Assembly (NCBI RefSeq): GCF_022009635.1
Contig: NZ_CP091716.1
Span: 6,504,501-6,568,500 of the forward strand
Direction of reading: 5' to 3'
Length of the DNA: 64,000 nt
Origin: Variovorax paradoxus
Lineage (GTDB): Bacteria > Pseudomonadota > Gammaproteobacteria > Burkholderiales > Burkholderiaceae_C
The notes under the pieces are model-generated. The model ran no database searches. It was not told the origin of the DNA and worked only from the letters and a program-made list of their open reading frames with translations. This document shows, in pieces, positions 8,902 through 17,360 of this stretch. Positions within the stretch are counted from its first letter, which is position 1. Each line of letters opens with the position of its first letter. Both the position numbers and the translations under genes were made by a program.

Positions 8902-9704
8902 AGCCTGGCGCCGTCGCAACCGGCGAGGCCGCGGCCGGCGCCATGGCCGCGGCCATCAGCGTGCGCGGGGTTGCCAAGACCTTCGACGCGCGCCAGGGCG
9001 TGCGGGCGCTGGAGCAGGTGGACTTCAGCGTGCCGCGCGGCGAGTTCGTCTCGATCCTCGGGCCGAGCGGCTGCGGCAAGAGCACGCTGCTGCGCATGGT
9101 GGCCGGGCTGATCCAGCCCGACGCGGGCGGCGACGTGCGCGTGCTGGGCCACTCGCAGACGCAGATGTCCGACGACGTGGGCGTGGTCTTCCAGACGCAC
9201 AACATGCTGCCCTGGGAAACCGTGGAGGCCAACATCCGCCTCGCGGCCGAGGTGCGCAAGCTGCCGAAGAAGGACATCGACGAGCGCGTCGAGGCGCTGC
9301 TGCCGATCCTGAAGCTCGAGAAGTTCCGCCGCAACTATCCGCACGAGCTTTCCGGCGGCATGCGCCAGCGCGCGGCGCTCGGGCAGATCCTGGTGATGCG
9401 CCCCAAGGTGCTGCTGCTGGACGAGCCCTTCGGCGCGCTGGACGCGCTCACGCGAGACCAGCTCAACGTCGAGCTGCTGCGCCTGTGGCAGGAGATGCGG
9501 CAGACGGTGATCCTCATCACGCACAGCATCTCGGAGGCGGTGTTCCTGTCGGACCGCGTGCTGGTGATGTCCGAGCGGCCGGGCCGCGTGATCGAGGACA
9601 TCCGCATCGACCTGCCGCGCCCGCGCGATCCGCGCACCACCAAGGAGGCGGCCGCCTTCGGCCACTACGTGGTGCAGCTGGGCCACCTGATGGGCGTGGA
9701 CTGA
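8898..9704 (+). CDS. ABC transporter ATP-binding protein (SsuB/TauB type)
   Basis: A cytoplasmic ATPase of 268 residues. Walker A GPSGCGKST is at 55-63, the Q-loop lies in VVFQTHNMLPWETV, the signature is LSGGMRQRAALGQ and Walker B is VLLLDEPFGALD. The GTG start at 8898 is chosen because GGAG sits 7 bases before it and it overlaps the upstream stop as GTGA. The ATG at 8943, giving a shorter and more typical N-terminus, is the alternative. It completes the importer with the genes at 6053 and 7686. Confidence 0.88.
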   Translation: MKPGAVATGEAAAGAMAAAISVRGVAKTFDARQGVRALEQVDFSVPRGEFVSILGPSGCGKSTLLRMVAGLIQPDAGGDVRVLGHSQTQMSDDVGVVFQTHNMLPWETVEANIRLAAEVRKLPKKDIDERVEALLPILKLEKFRRNYPHELSGGMRQRAALGQILVMRPKVLLLDEPFGALDALTRDQLNVELLRLWQEMRQTVILITHSISEAVFLSDRVLVMSERPGRVIEDIRIDLPRPRDPRTTKEAAAFGHYVVQLGHLMGVD

Positions 9705-9740
9705 CGCGCCCGACGACTTCAATTTTCCGGAGCCATTTTC

Positions 9741-10634
9741 TTGAACACATCGAAATTCCACGGGGTCGTGCCGGCCATGGCCACCCCCTTCACCGCGGAC
9801 CACCGGCTCGACGAGGGCCGCGTGGGCGAGCTGATCGAGAGCTACATCAAGGCCGGCGTGCACGGCATCTCGGTGGCCGGCAGCCAGGGCGAGTTCTTCG
9901 CGCTCGAGCGCGACGAGCACATCCGCCTGCTGGAGCTGTCGATGCGCGCCATCGACGGCCGTGTGCCGCTGTACGCGGGCACCGGCGGCGCCACCACGCG
10001 CGACGCCATCGCGCTCACACAGGCGGCCGAAGCCATGGGCGCCGACCTGGCGCTGGTGATCACGCCCTACTTCGTGCAGCCCACGCAGGACGAGCTGGTC
10101 GCGCACTACACCGCCGTGGCGCGCGCGACAAAGCTGCCGGTGATGCTCTACAACAACCCGCCGCGCACCAGCGTCAACGTGCTGCCGGCCACGCTCGCTC
10201 GCTGCATGCGGGCAGCCGACAACATCGTGGGCATGAAGGACTCGGGCGGCGACCTCACGCAGTCGATCGAATACCTGCTGACTGCGCCGCGCCCCGCGCT
10301 GCTGTTCTCGGGCCGCGACACCATCGCGCTGTCGATGATGTTCCACGGCGCGCAGGGCACCATCTCGCCGGCCGCCAACGTCTTTCCGGAGCTCATGGTG
10401 CGCATGTACGACGCGCTGCGCGCCGGCAACCACGAAGAGGCGCTGCGTTTGTCGAACGTGTTCGCGCCGCTGCGCGCGGCCTGGGCCTGGGGTTCGTTCC
10501 CGGTGGTCATCAAGGAGGCCATGACCCTCGCGGGCCGCGGCGCCGGACCGACGCGCCCGCCGGTCGCAGCGCTGCCCGAGAAGCTGCGCGCCGACCTCGA
10601 GGCCGTGGTCAAGCGCATCGCAGCCACCGCCTGA
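9741..10634 (+). CDS. Dihydrodipicolinate synthase (DapA/NanA) family aldolase or dehydratase
   Basis: A 297-residue TIM-barrel class I aldolase-family enzyme. The Schiff-base lysine is K166 in VGMKDSGG, and the accessory tyrosine is Y137 in MLYNNPPRT. The substrate-binding loop reads GSQGE (48-52) rather than the GTTGE of true DapA, so this is probably not the lysine-pathway enzyme. Such enzymes split or dehydrate 2-keto acids with pyruvate as donor or product. The start is TTG with CCGGAG 8 bases upstream. Its place in the operon suggests a late step of the pathway. Confidence 0.85.
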   Translation: MNTSKFHGVVPAMATPFTADHRLDEGRVGELIESYIKAGVHGISVAGSQGEFFALERDEHIRLLELSMRAIDGRVPLYAGTGGATTRDAIALTQAAEAMGADLALVITPYFVQPTQDELVAHYTAVARATKLPVMLYNNPPRTSVNVLPATLARCMRAADNIVGMKDSGGDLTQSIEYLLTAPRPALLFSGRDTIALSMMFHGAQGTISPAANVFPELMVRMYDALRAGNHEEALRLSNVFAPLRAAWAWGSFPVVIKEAMTLAGRGAGPTRPPVAALPEKLRADLEAVVKRIAATA

Positions 10635-10641
10635 CGCCGGC

Positions 10642-11484
10642 ATGACCACCGACGGCATGCCGCTGCCGGAAGGCGAGCGGCTGTACAACGCGCGCCTTGC
10701 CATACCGCACTACCAGCGCATCTTCGACGGCTGGGCGCACGCGTCGGCCGCGGTGCGTGCATCGGCGGCCTGCCGGCTCGACATCGCGTACGGCCCGCAT
10801 GCGATGGAGAAACTCGACCTGTTCCTGCCGCAGGGGCGCCCGCGCGGCACCTTGATGTACATCCACGGCGGCTATTGGCGCTCGCTCGACAAGTCCGACG
10901 CATCCATCGTCGCGCCGCCGTTCACGTCGGCCGGCTATGCGGTGGCGGTCGTCAACTATGCGCTGTGCCCGGCCGTGGACGTGGAGACCATCGTCGCGCA
11001 AGTGCGCCGCGCGGCCCGCTGGCTCGCAAGGCACCACGCCGAATGGAACGCGCCCGCCGGCCGGCTGTTCGCCTGCGGGCATTCCGCCGGCGGACACCTT
11101 GCCGCGATGCTGCTCGCGACCGAACCGGAGGTTGCCGCCGCGGTGTGCGTGAGCGCGCTCTACGACCTGCGCCCGCTGCTGCATGTGACGTCGGTGGTGG
11201 AGGCCACGGGCTTCACGCCGCGCAGCGTGCCGGCATTGAGCCCCGCGTTGTTGAAGCCGCTCACCGGCGCGCCGCTGCTCACCGCGCTCGGCGACGACGA
11301 GAACCCGGGCTTCCATGCGCAGTACGAGGCCATTCGCGAAAGCTGGCGGCACGTGCACGCGGGCCATGTCTCATGCCCTGGCCTCCACCACTTCACGATC
11401 CTGGACGCACTGACGCAGCCCGGCGGCGCCATCGCCACGGCCGCGCTGCGCCTGATGCAGACCTTCGACACGACGACCCCATGA
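10642..11484 (+). CDS. Alpha/beta hydrolase, arylformamidase (kynurenine formamidase)-like
   Basis: A 280-residue alpha/beta hydrolase. The oxyanion motif HGGYW is at 75-79 and the nucleophile elbow GHSAGG places the serine at 148. A histidine in GLHHFTIL near the C-terminus completes the triad. The HGGYWRSLDKSD block is typical of the AFMID/kynurenine-formamidase-like group, which hydrolyses formyl-aryl amides and small esters. No other kynurenine gene is present, so a different amide or ester substrate in this operon is more likely. The start lies 7 bases after the aldolase stop. Confidence 0.8.
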   Translation: MTTDGMPLPEGERLYNARLAIPHYQRIFDGWAHASAAVRASAACRLDIAYGPHAMEKLDLFLPQGRPRGTLMYIHGGYWRSLDKSDASIVAPPFTSAGYAVAVVNYALCPAVDVETIVAQVRRAARWLARHHAEWNAPAGRLFACGHSAGGHLAAMLLATEPEVAAAVCVSALYDLRPLLHVTSVVEATGFTPRSVPALSPALLKPLTGAPLLTALGDDENPGFHAQYEAIRESWRHVHAGHVSCPGLHHFTILDALTQPGGAIATAALRLMQTFDTTTP

Positions 11485-12071
11485 TTTCCGACAGCGCCCT
11501 CGACACCCTCTTCCGGCAGGCCCGGTCCCACAACGGCTGGCTGCCGCGCCCGGTCAGCGAAGCGCAGCTGCGCCAGGTCTACGAGCTGGTGAAGTGGGGC
11601 CCGACCTCCGCCAACTGCTCGCCGATGCGCGTGCTTTTCGTGCGCACCGACGAAGGCCGCGAACGGCTGCGGCCATTGCTGTCGCCCGGCAATGTCGAGA
11701 AGACGATGACCGCGCCCGTCACCGCCATCATCGGTTTCGACACGGAGTTCCACCGCGAGCTGCCGCGCCTCTTTCCGCACAACCCCACGATGCGCGAGCA
11801 CTTCACCGCGCCCGGCAAGGAGGCGCACGCGGCGCTCACCGCGTTCCGCAACGCGAGCCTGCAGGCCGGCTACTTCATCCTCGCGGCGCGCGCGGTCGGG
11901 CTCGATTGCGGGCCGATGTCGGGCTTCGACACGGAAGCGGTCGACCGGGTCTTCTGGGGCGGCACCACGGTGAAGACCAACTTCCTGTGCAACCTCGGCC
12001 ACGGCGACGCAGCCCTGCTGTTCGGGCGGCATCCGCGGCTCGCGTTCGACGAAGCCTGCGGCTTCGCCTGA
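11481..12071 (+). CDS. RutE/HadB-like malonic semialdehyde reductase (nitroreductase family)
   Basis: A 196-residue FMN-dependent nitroreductase-fold protein whose sequence closely tracks the RutE of this same window (39750-40349). Shared blocks include [42 protein letters not shown] and [20 protein letters not shown]. RutE reduces the toxic malonic semialdehyde or aminoacrylate product of pyrimidine breakdown to 3-hydroxypropionate, so a similar C3 product may arise here. The ATG overlaps the previous stop as ATGA. Whether it can substitute for RutE is unknown. Confidence 0.85.
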   Translation: MISDSALDTLFRQARSHNGWLPRPVSEAQLRQVYELVKWGPTSANCSPMRVLFVRTDEGRERLRPLLSPGNVEKTMTAPVTAIIGFDTEFHRELPRLFPHNPTMREHFTAPGKEAHAALTAFRNASLQAGYFILAARAVGLDCGPMSGFDTEAVDRVFWGGTTVKTNFLCNLGHGDAALLFGRHPRLAFDEACGFA

Positions 12072-12081
12072 GGTCCGCGCC

Positions 12082-12822
12082 ATGCTCTTCGACACGACGC
12101 TGCTGGTCGTCGCGGCCTTCGTCGCCGGTGCGCTGAACGCGGTGGCCGGCGGCGGCAGCTTCCTGACCCTGCCGGCGCTGGTGCTGACCGGCATCCCGGC
12201 GGTCAGTGCCAACGCCACGGGCACGCTGGCGCTTCTGCCGGGCTACATCGCGGGTGCCTGGGGCTTCCGCTCCGACACGCAACCGCCGCCCGGACTCTCT
12301 GCCCTGACGCTCGCGCTGCTGTGCCTGCTCGGCGGCAGCACCGGCGCCGTGCTGCTGTTGCTGACACCGGACGCCACCTTCCGCCGCGTGGTGCCGTGGC
12401 TGTTGCTTCTGGCGACCTTCCTGTTCATGGCTGGGCCGCGCCTTGCGCTGTCGAAGAAGCCGGAAGCCGCGCGGCCCGCGCCGGCCATGCTCGGCGTGTT
12501 CGCGGTCACGGCGTACGGCGGCTATTTCAACGGCGGGCTCGGCATCCTGCTGCTGGCGTTGTTCGGCCTGCTGGGACAGAAGAACCTGCATGCGATGAAC
12601 GGGCTGAAGAACCAGGTGTCGGCGCTGCTCACGCTGATCGCGGTGTCGCTTTATGCCTGGGGCGGGCTCATCGCATGGCGCGAGGCCTCGGTCATGATGG
12701 GCGCCGCGCTGCTCGGCGGCTATGCGGGCGCGCGCGTGGCGCGGCGGGTGCCGGTCGTGTGGCTGCGGCGCGGCATCGCCGCCACCGGGCTGACGATGAG
12801 CGTGCTGTTCTTCCTGCGCTGA
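12082..12822 (+). CDS. TSUP family membrane transporter (TauE/SafE-like)
   Basis: A 246-residue inner-membrane protein with about seven or eight hydrophobic segments and the TSUP pattern: GALNAVAGGGSFLTLPAL near the start, and GGYFNGGLGILLLALFGLLG opening the second repeat. TauE/SafE proteins export sulfite or organosulfur compounds, or move small organic anions. It is the last gene of the run and starts 10 bases after the reductase. It may export a product of the pathway. A TauA-like importer plus TauE-like exporter hints at a sulfur-containing substrate, but no desulfonase is visible. Confidence 0.85.
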   Translation: MLFDTTLLVVAAFVAGALNAVAGGGSFLTLPALVLTGIPAVSANATGTLALLPGYIAGAWGFRSDTQPPPGLSALTLALLCLLGGSTGAVLLLLTPDATFRRVVPWLLLLATFLFMAGPRLALSKKPEAARPAPAMLGVFAVTAYGGYFNGGLGILLLALFGLLGQKNLHAMNGLKNQVSALLTLIAVSLYAWGGLIAWREASVMMGAALLGGYAGARVARRVPVVWLRRGIAATGLTMSVLFFLR

Positions 12823-12847
12823 TCGGCGTGGTGCGGTGCGGCGCGGC

Positions 12848-13549
12848 TCAGCCGGCCTTGCGCGCCCGCCCGCCGAAGATCGCGGTGCCCACGCGCACCA
12901 TCGTGCTGCCGGCGCTGATGGCGGCCTCGAGGTCGGCGCTCATGCCGAGCGAGAGCGTGTCGAACGCGATGCCCGCGCGGCGGATCGACTCGTAGAGCGC
13001 ATGCGCGCGAAGGAACAACTCGCGCTGCGCGGCGAAGTCGGGCGCCGGTTCGGGGATCGCCATGAGCCCGCGCAGCCGAAGCTGTGGCAGCGCCGCCACA
13101 GCCTGCGCGAGCGGCAATGCCTCGTCAGGCGTCACGCCGGACTTGTTCGCGCCGCCGTCCACATTAACCTGAAGGCATACATTCAGCGGCGCCAGATGCG
13201 CAGGCCGCTGGGCCGACAGACGCTCGGCAATCTTGAGCCGGTCGATGCTGTGGACCCAGTCGAAATGCTCGGCCACGGGCCGCGTCTTGTTGCTTTGCAG
13301 AGGGCCGATGCAGTGCCACTCGAGGCTGGCGCGCAGGTCGGCCAATGCCTCGATCTTGTCCAGCCCTTCCTGCACGTAGTTCTCGCCGAAGGCCGACTGG
13401 CCCGCCGCATGCGCCTCGCGCACCGCCTCCGGCCCGAAGGTCTTGGACACCGCCAGCAACCGCACCCCGGCGGGGTCGCGGCCGGCCGTTACACACGCCT
13501 TCGCGATCCGGTTGTTTACTTGCTGGAGGTCGTCGCCAATCATCGTCAT
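12848..13549 (-). CDS. yggS: YggS family pyridoxal phosphate homeostasis protein
   Basis: A 233-residue PLP-binding protein of the YggS/PROSC family, which keeps free pyridoxal phosphate low and has no known enzymatic activity. The PLP lysine is K36 in LLAVSKTFG, followed by FGENYVQEG and WHCIGPLQSNK. The C-terminal LSLGMSADLEAAI-GSTMVRVGTAIFG phosphate-binding block is intact. It starts with ATG at 13549; a second ATG two codons later is equally possible. It is divergent from pilT with about 50 bases between starts, the usual proteobacterial yggS-pilT arrangement. Confidence 0.93.
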   Translation of the reverse strand: MTMIGDDLQQVNNRIAKACVTAGRDPAGVRLLAVSKTFGPEAVREAHAAGQSAFGENYVQEGLDKIEALADLRASLEWHCIGPLQSNKTRPVAEHFDWVHSIDRLKIAERLSAQRPAHLAPLNVCLQVNVDGGANKSGVTPDEALPLAQAVAALPQLRLRGLMAIPEPAPDFAAQRELFLRAHALYESIRRAGIAFDTLSLGMSADLEAAISAGSTMVRVGTAIFGGRARKAG

Positions 13550-13600
13550 AATCGTCCAAAATCGTATCAAAACGTCACCGAACTCGATTCGAGGAGCCCC

Positions 13601-14644
13601 GTGGACATCACCCAACTGCTGGCATTCAGCGTCAAGAACAAAGCCTCCGACCTGCATCTTTCCGCGGGCCTGCCGCCCATGATCCGCGTAAACGGCGACG
13701 TGCGCCGCATCAACGTCGACGCGCTCGACCACAAGGGCGTGCATGCGATGGTGTACGACATCATGAGCGACACGCACCGCAAGCACTACGAAGAGTTCCT
13801 GGAGGTCGACTTCTCGTTCGAGATCGACGGCCTCGCGCGCTTCCGCGTGAACGCCTTCAACCAGGCGCGCGGCGCCGCCGCGGTGTTCCGGACCATTCCC
13901 TCGAAGATCCTCACGCTGGAGCAGCTGAACGCGCCCAAGATTTTCGGCGAACTGGCGCTCAAGCCGCGCGGGCTGGTTCTGGTGACGGGCCCCACGGGCT
14001 CTGGCAAGTCGACCACGCTGGCCGCGATGGTCAACTATCTCAACGAAAACGAATACGGCCACATCCTCACGGTGGAAGACCCGATCGAATTCGTGCACGA
14101 GTCGAAGAAGTGCCTGATCAACCAGCGCGAAGTGGGCCCGATGACGCTGTCGTTCTCGAACGCGCTGCGCTCCGCCCTGCGCGAAGACCCGGACGCCATC
14201 CTGGTGGGCGAGTTGCGCGACCTAGAAACCATCCGCCTGGCCATGACCGCGGCCGAAACGGGCCACCTGGTGTTCGGCACGCTGCATACCTCGTCGGCCG
14301 CCAAGACCATCGACCGGATCATCGACGTGTTCCCGGGCGAAGAAAAGGAAATGATCCGCGCGATGCTGTCGGAGTCGCTGCAGGCGGTGATCTCGCAGAC
14401 GCTGTGCAAGACCAAGGACGGCCAGAGCCGCGTGGCGGCGCACGAGATCATGCTGGGCACGCCGGCCATCCGCAACCTGATCCGCGAGGCCAAGGTGGCG
14501 CAGATGTACTCCACCATCCAGACCGGCCAGGGCCAGGGCATGCAGACGCTCGACCAGAACCTGACGGAACTGGTGCGGCGCAATACCATCTCGGCTGCGG
14601 AGGCCAGAGGCAAGGCCAAGATCCCCGAAAACTTCCCCGGCTGA
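13601..14644 (+). CDS. pilT: Type IV pilus retraction ATPase PilT
   Basis: A cytoplasmic hexameric ATPase that powers type IV pilus retraction, twitching motility and DNA uptake. At 347 residues it has the usual length. It starts VDITQLLAFSVKNKASDLHLS. Walker A is GPTGSGKST at 130-138, the Walker B region ILVGELRD at 200-207, the histidine box GHLVFGTLHT follows, and the PilT-specific AIRNLIRE motif is at 289-296. The GTG start has GAGGAG 4 bases upstream; the longer frame from 12836 is not real. PilU follows after 32 bases. Confidence 0.96.
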   Translation: MDITQLLAFSVKNKASDLHLSAGLPPMIRVNGDVRRINVDALDHKGVHAMVYDIMSDTHRKHYEEFLEVDFSFEIDGLARFRVNAFNQARGAAAVFRTIPSKILTLEQLNAPKIFGELALKPRGLVLVTGPTGSGKSTTLAAMVNYLNENEYGHILTVEDPIEFVHESKKCLINQREVGPMTLSFSNALRSALREDPDAILVGELRDLETIRLAMTAAETGHLVFGTLHTSSAAKTIDRIIDVFPGEEKEMIRAMLSESLQAVISQTLCKTKDGQSRVAAHEIMLGTPAIRNLIREAKVAQMYSTIQTGQGQGMQTLDQNLTELVRRNTISAAEARGKAKIPENFPG

Positions 14645-14676
14645 TCGAACAGCAGCCCTCCCGGAGCAAAGACATC

Positions 14677-15813
14677 ATGGAACGCGATCAAGCCAGCCAG
14701 TTCATCAACGACCTCCTGAAGCTCATGGTGAGCCGCGCCGGCAGCGACCTGTTCATCACCGCCGACTTCCCGCCGGCCATCAAGGTCGACGGCAAGGTGA
14801 CCAAGGTGTCGCAGCAGGCGCTGGGCGCGCAGCACACGCTGGCGCTCACGCGCTCGATCATGAACGACCGCCAGACGGCGGAATTCGAGCGCACCAAGGA
14901 GTGCAACTTCGCGATCTCGCCGACCGGCATCGGCCGCTTCCGCGTGAACGCGTTCGTGCAGCAGGGCAAGGTCGGCATGGTGCTGCGGACCATTCCCGCC
15001 AAGCTGCCGACCATCGACGACCTGGGCATGCCGCAGGTGCTCAAGGAAGTGACGATGAGCAAGCGCGGCCTGTGCATCCTGGTGGGTGCCACCGGCTCGG
15101 GCAAGTCGACCACGCTGGCCGCGATGATCGACTGGCGCAACGAAAATTCGTTCGGCCACATCGTGACGGTGGAAGACCCGGTGGAGTTCGTGCACCCGCA
15201 CAAGAACTGCGTGGTGACGCAGCGCGAAGTGGGCATCGACACCGACAGCTGGGAAGCCGCGCTGAAGAACACGCTGCGCCAGGCACCCGACGTGATCCTG
15301 ATGGGCGAAATCCGCGACCGCGAGACCATGGAGCACGCCGTGGCCTTCGCCGAGACCGGCCACCTGTGCATGGCCACGCTGCACGCCAACAGCGCCAACC
15401 AGGCACTGGACCGCATCATCAACTTCTTCCCCGAAGAGCGCCGCGCGCAGCTGCTGATGGACCTGTCGCTGAACCTGCGCTCGCTGGTGTCGCAGCGGCT
15501 GGTGCCAACCGAAGACGGCCTGGGCCGCGTGGCGGCTTTCGAAGTGCTGCTGAACACGCCGCTGATTTCCGACCTGATCTTCAAGGGCGAGGTGGGCGAG
15601 ATCAAGGAAATCATGAAGAAGAGCCGCAACCTGGGCATGCAGACCTTCGACCAGGCGCTGTTCGACCTGTTCGAGAGCCACTCGATCACTTTCGAGGACG
15701 CGATCCGCAACGCCGATTCGGCCAACGACCTGCGGCTGCAGATCAAGCTCAACAGCCAGCGCGCGCGCAGCAGCGACCTCGCTGCCGGCACCGAGCACTT
15801 CGCGATCGTCTAG
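14677..15813 (+). CDS. pilU: PilU, PilT-dependent twitching motility ATPase
   Basis: A 378-residue PilT paralogue that assists retraction as an accessory ATPase. Walker A GATGSGKST is at 137-145, followed by TVEDPVEFVH, VILMGEIRDRETM and GHLCMATLHANSANQALDRI. The start at 14677 has a CCGGAG site 9-10 bases upstream. Its stop TAG shares the CTAG tetranucleotide with the stop of the convergent MFS gene, so the two frames overlap by four bases and no terminator separates them. Confidence 0.95.
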   Translation: MERDQASQFINDLLKLMVSRAGSDLFITADFPPAIKVDGKVTKVSQQALGAQHTLALTRSIMNDRQTAEFERTKECNFAISPTGIGRFRVNAFVQQGKVGMVLRTIPAKLPTIDDLGMPQVLKEVTMSKRGLCILVGATGSGKSTTLAAMIDWRNENSFGHIVTVEDPVEFVHPHKNCVVTQREVGIDTDSWEAALKNTLRQAPDVILMGEIRDRETMEHAVAFAETGHLCMATLHANSANQALDRIINFFPEERRAQLLMDLSLNLRSLVSQRLVPTEDGLGRVAAFEVLLNTPLISDLIFKGEVGEIKEIMKKSRNLGMQTFDQALFDLFESHSITFEDAIRNADSANDLRLQIKLNSQRARSSDLAAGTEHFAIV

Positions 15814-17360
15814 TCGATCGTCTTCTGCCACGCCGCGAACACGCCCGCGGCCAGCGCAATCACCGCCATCGCGGTGAAACCGTCGAGCGAGGCCATGAAC
15901 GTGGCCTGCTGCTCGAGCGTTCGGTAGAGCGTGCCCAACGCCATCGCATGCGCCTCGCCCGCCGCATGGCCGGCTGCCGCGAAACCGTGGGTCAGCGACT
16001 CCAGCGCCTGCATGAAGCTGGCGTTCGCGGGGTTGGCCGATTCGCCGAGGCGCACTTCGTGCAGCGCCAGCCGGTGCTGCTGCAGCGCGATCACGCTCGA
16101 CGTGGCGAATGAAATCGCCAGCTGGCGCACCAGGTTCTTGAGCCGGTAGCCGTGCGCGAACTCTTCCGCCGCGAAGGGCCTGAAGGTGAGGTTGGCGACG
16201 GGCAGCACCACGAACAGCATCAGCAGGCCGCGCAACAGCAGCGGCCCCAGCAGGGCCTCGCGCCCCGCCTGCGGCGTGACGCGCGACAACCACCAGGCCG
16301 CCAGCGCCGCGATGCCGAAGCCCGCGACGATGAGCCACTTCTTGCGCGTCAGCCGCGCCGAGTACTTCAGGTAGACGAACACCAGCAGCCCCGTCGCGAG
16401 CGAGGCGGCGCCGGTGAAGTAGCCCGTGTTGCCCACCGTGAAGCCGAGCCCGCCTTCCATCATGCGCGGCAGCAGGTAGCTGAAGCCCGTGGAGAGGTAG
16501 TAATAGACGACGTAGAGCGCGAGCCCCACGCGAAACGACGCGTTGCGCAGCGCATGCAGCCGCACCAGCGGCGCCGGGTGCCGCCACTGCTGCCAGCCGA
16601 ACCATGCGAGCCCCGCCACGCCGGCGAGCGTGAGCCCGATCAGCGCGGGCGAGCCGGTGAACAGCTCGAAGTGCGAGCGCGTCAGCACCACCTGCAGCGC
16701 GGCCTGCGCGAGCGCGAACACCACGTAGGCGATGTAGTGCGGCTCGGTGCGCTCGTGCGGCGCGACATCGCCGATATCGGGCAGCGTCCAGAGCACCAGC
16801 AGGCCGATCAGCGCGGCGGCCGGTGCGGTGCAGGCGAACAGCCAGCGCCAGTCGAAGTTGGTGACCAGGAAGGCGCCGGCAATGGGCGCCAGCGCGCCGC
16901 CGAACACGATCAGCACCATGAAGGCCTTCAGCGCCTGGGCACGGCGCGCGGGCGCGATGCCGATCTGGATCAGGATGCGGCAGGCGCCGAGCATCGGCCC
17001 GACGAAATAGCCTTGCACCGCGCGCGCGGCCGTCAGCTGCATGGAGCTGTCGCAGAGCGCGGCGCCCACGCCGCCCAGCGCGAAGGCGAACATGCAGACC
17101 GCGAGGTAGCGCCGATAGCCCAGCCGCTCGACCCACGCATGCTGGTGCAGGATGCCGAGCACCGCGCCCAGCGCATAGGCGCTGGAGGCCCACACGAGTT
17201 CGTCGGGCGAGGCGTTGACGCCGCCGGCGATGTAGCTCGCGAAGAAGGCGAACAGCGCGTTGTCGAAGTAGTCGATGGCCGTGACGAGGCCGATGGCCCA
17301 GGGCAGCAGCGCGACCGCGGCATTGCCGCGCGAAGGCCACGCCAGGGCCGGGGAGCTCAT
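15810..17360 (-). CDS. MFS transporter, DHA2/EmrB-QacA type (about 14 membrane segments)
   Basis: A 516-residue inner-membrane drug/proton antiporter-like protein. It begins just before a first hydrophobic segment (VALLPWAIGLVTAIDYFDNALF) and has the DHA2 family's long run of about 14 hydrophobic segments, with QLTAARAVQGYFVGPMLGACRI in the motif C region. These pumps expel hydrophobic drugs or metabolites. The ATG at 17360 overlaps the stop of the merR gene as ATGA, so regulator and pump are one operon driven by the MerR promoter. No membrane-fusion partner is adjacent. Confidence 0.88.
   Translation of the reverse strand: MSSPALAWPSRGNAAVALLPWAIGLVTAIDYFDNALFAFFASYIAGGVNASPDELVWASSAYALGAVLGILHQHAWVERLGYRRYLAVCMFAFALGGVGAALCDSSMQLTAARAVQGYFVGPMLGACRILIQIGIAPARRAQALKAFMVLIVFGGALAPIAGAFLVTNFDWRWLFACTAPAAALIGLLVLWTLPDIGDVAPHERTEPHYIAYVVFALAQAALQVVLTRSHFELFTGSPALIGLTLAGVAGLAWFGWQQWRHPAPLVRLHALRNASFRVGLALYVVYYYLSTGFSYLLPRMMEGGLGFTVGNTGYFTGAASLATGLLVFVYLKYSARLTRKKWLIVAGFGIAALAAWWLSRVTPQAGREALLGPLLLRGLLMLFVVLPVANLTFRPFAAEEFAHGYRLKNLVRQLAISFATSSVIALQQHRLALHEVRLGESANPANASFMQALESLTHGFAAAGHAAGEAHAMALGTLYRTLEQQATFMASLDGFTAMAVIALAAGVFAAWQKTID

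Noticed and set aside
8823..10703. A 626-codon minus-strand open frame across the ABC ATPase and aldolase genes
   Set aside because: It is antisense to two genes with intact catalytic motifs, and its composition (His/Arg/Ala/Gly) is that of a codon shadow.
10642..11484. Assignment as a true kynurenine formamidase (kynB)
   Set aside because: The HGGYW motif fits, but no kynA, kynU or other tryptophan-degradation gene is nearby and the operon context differs, so only the family is claimed.
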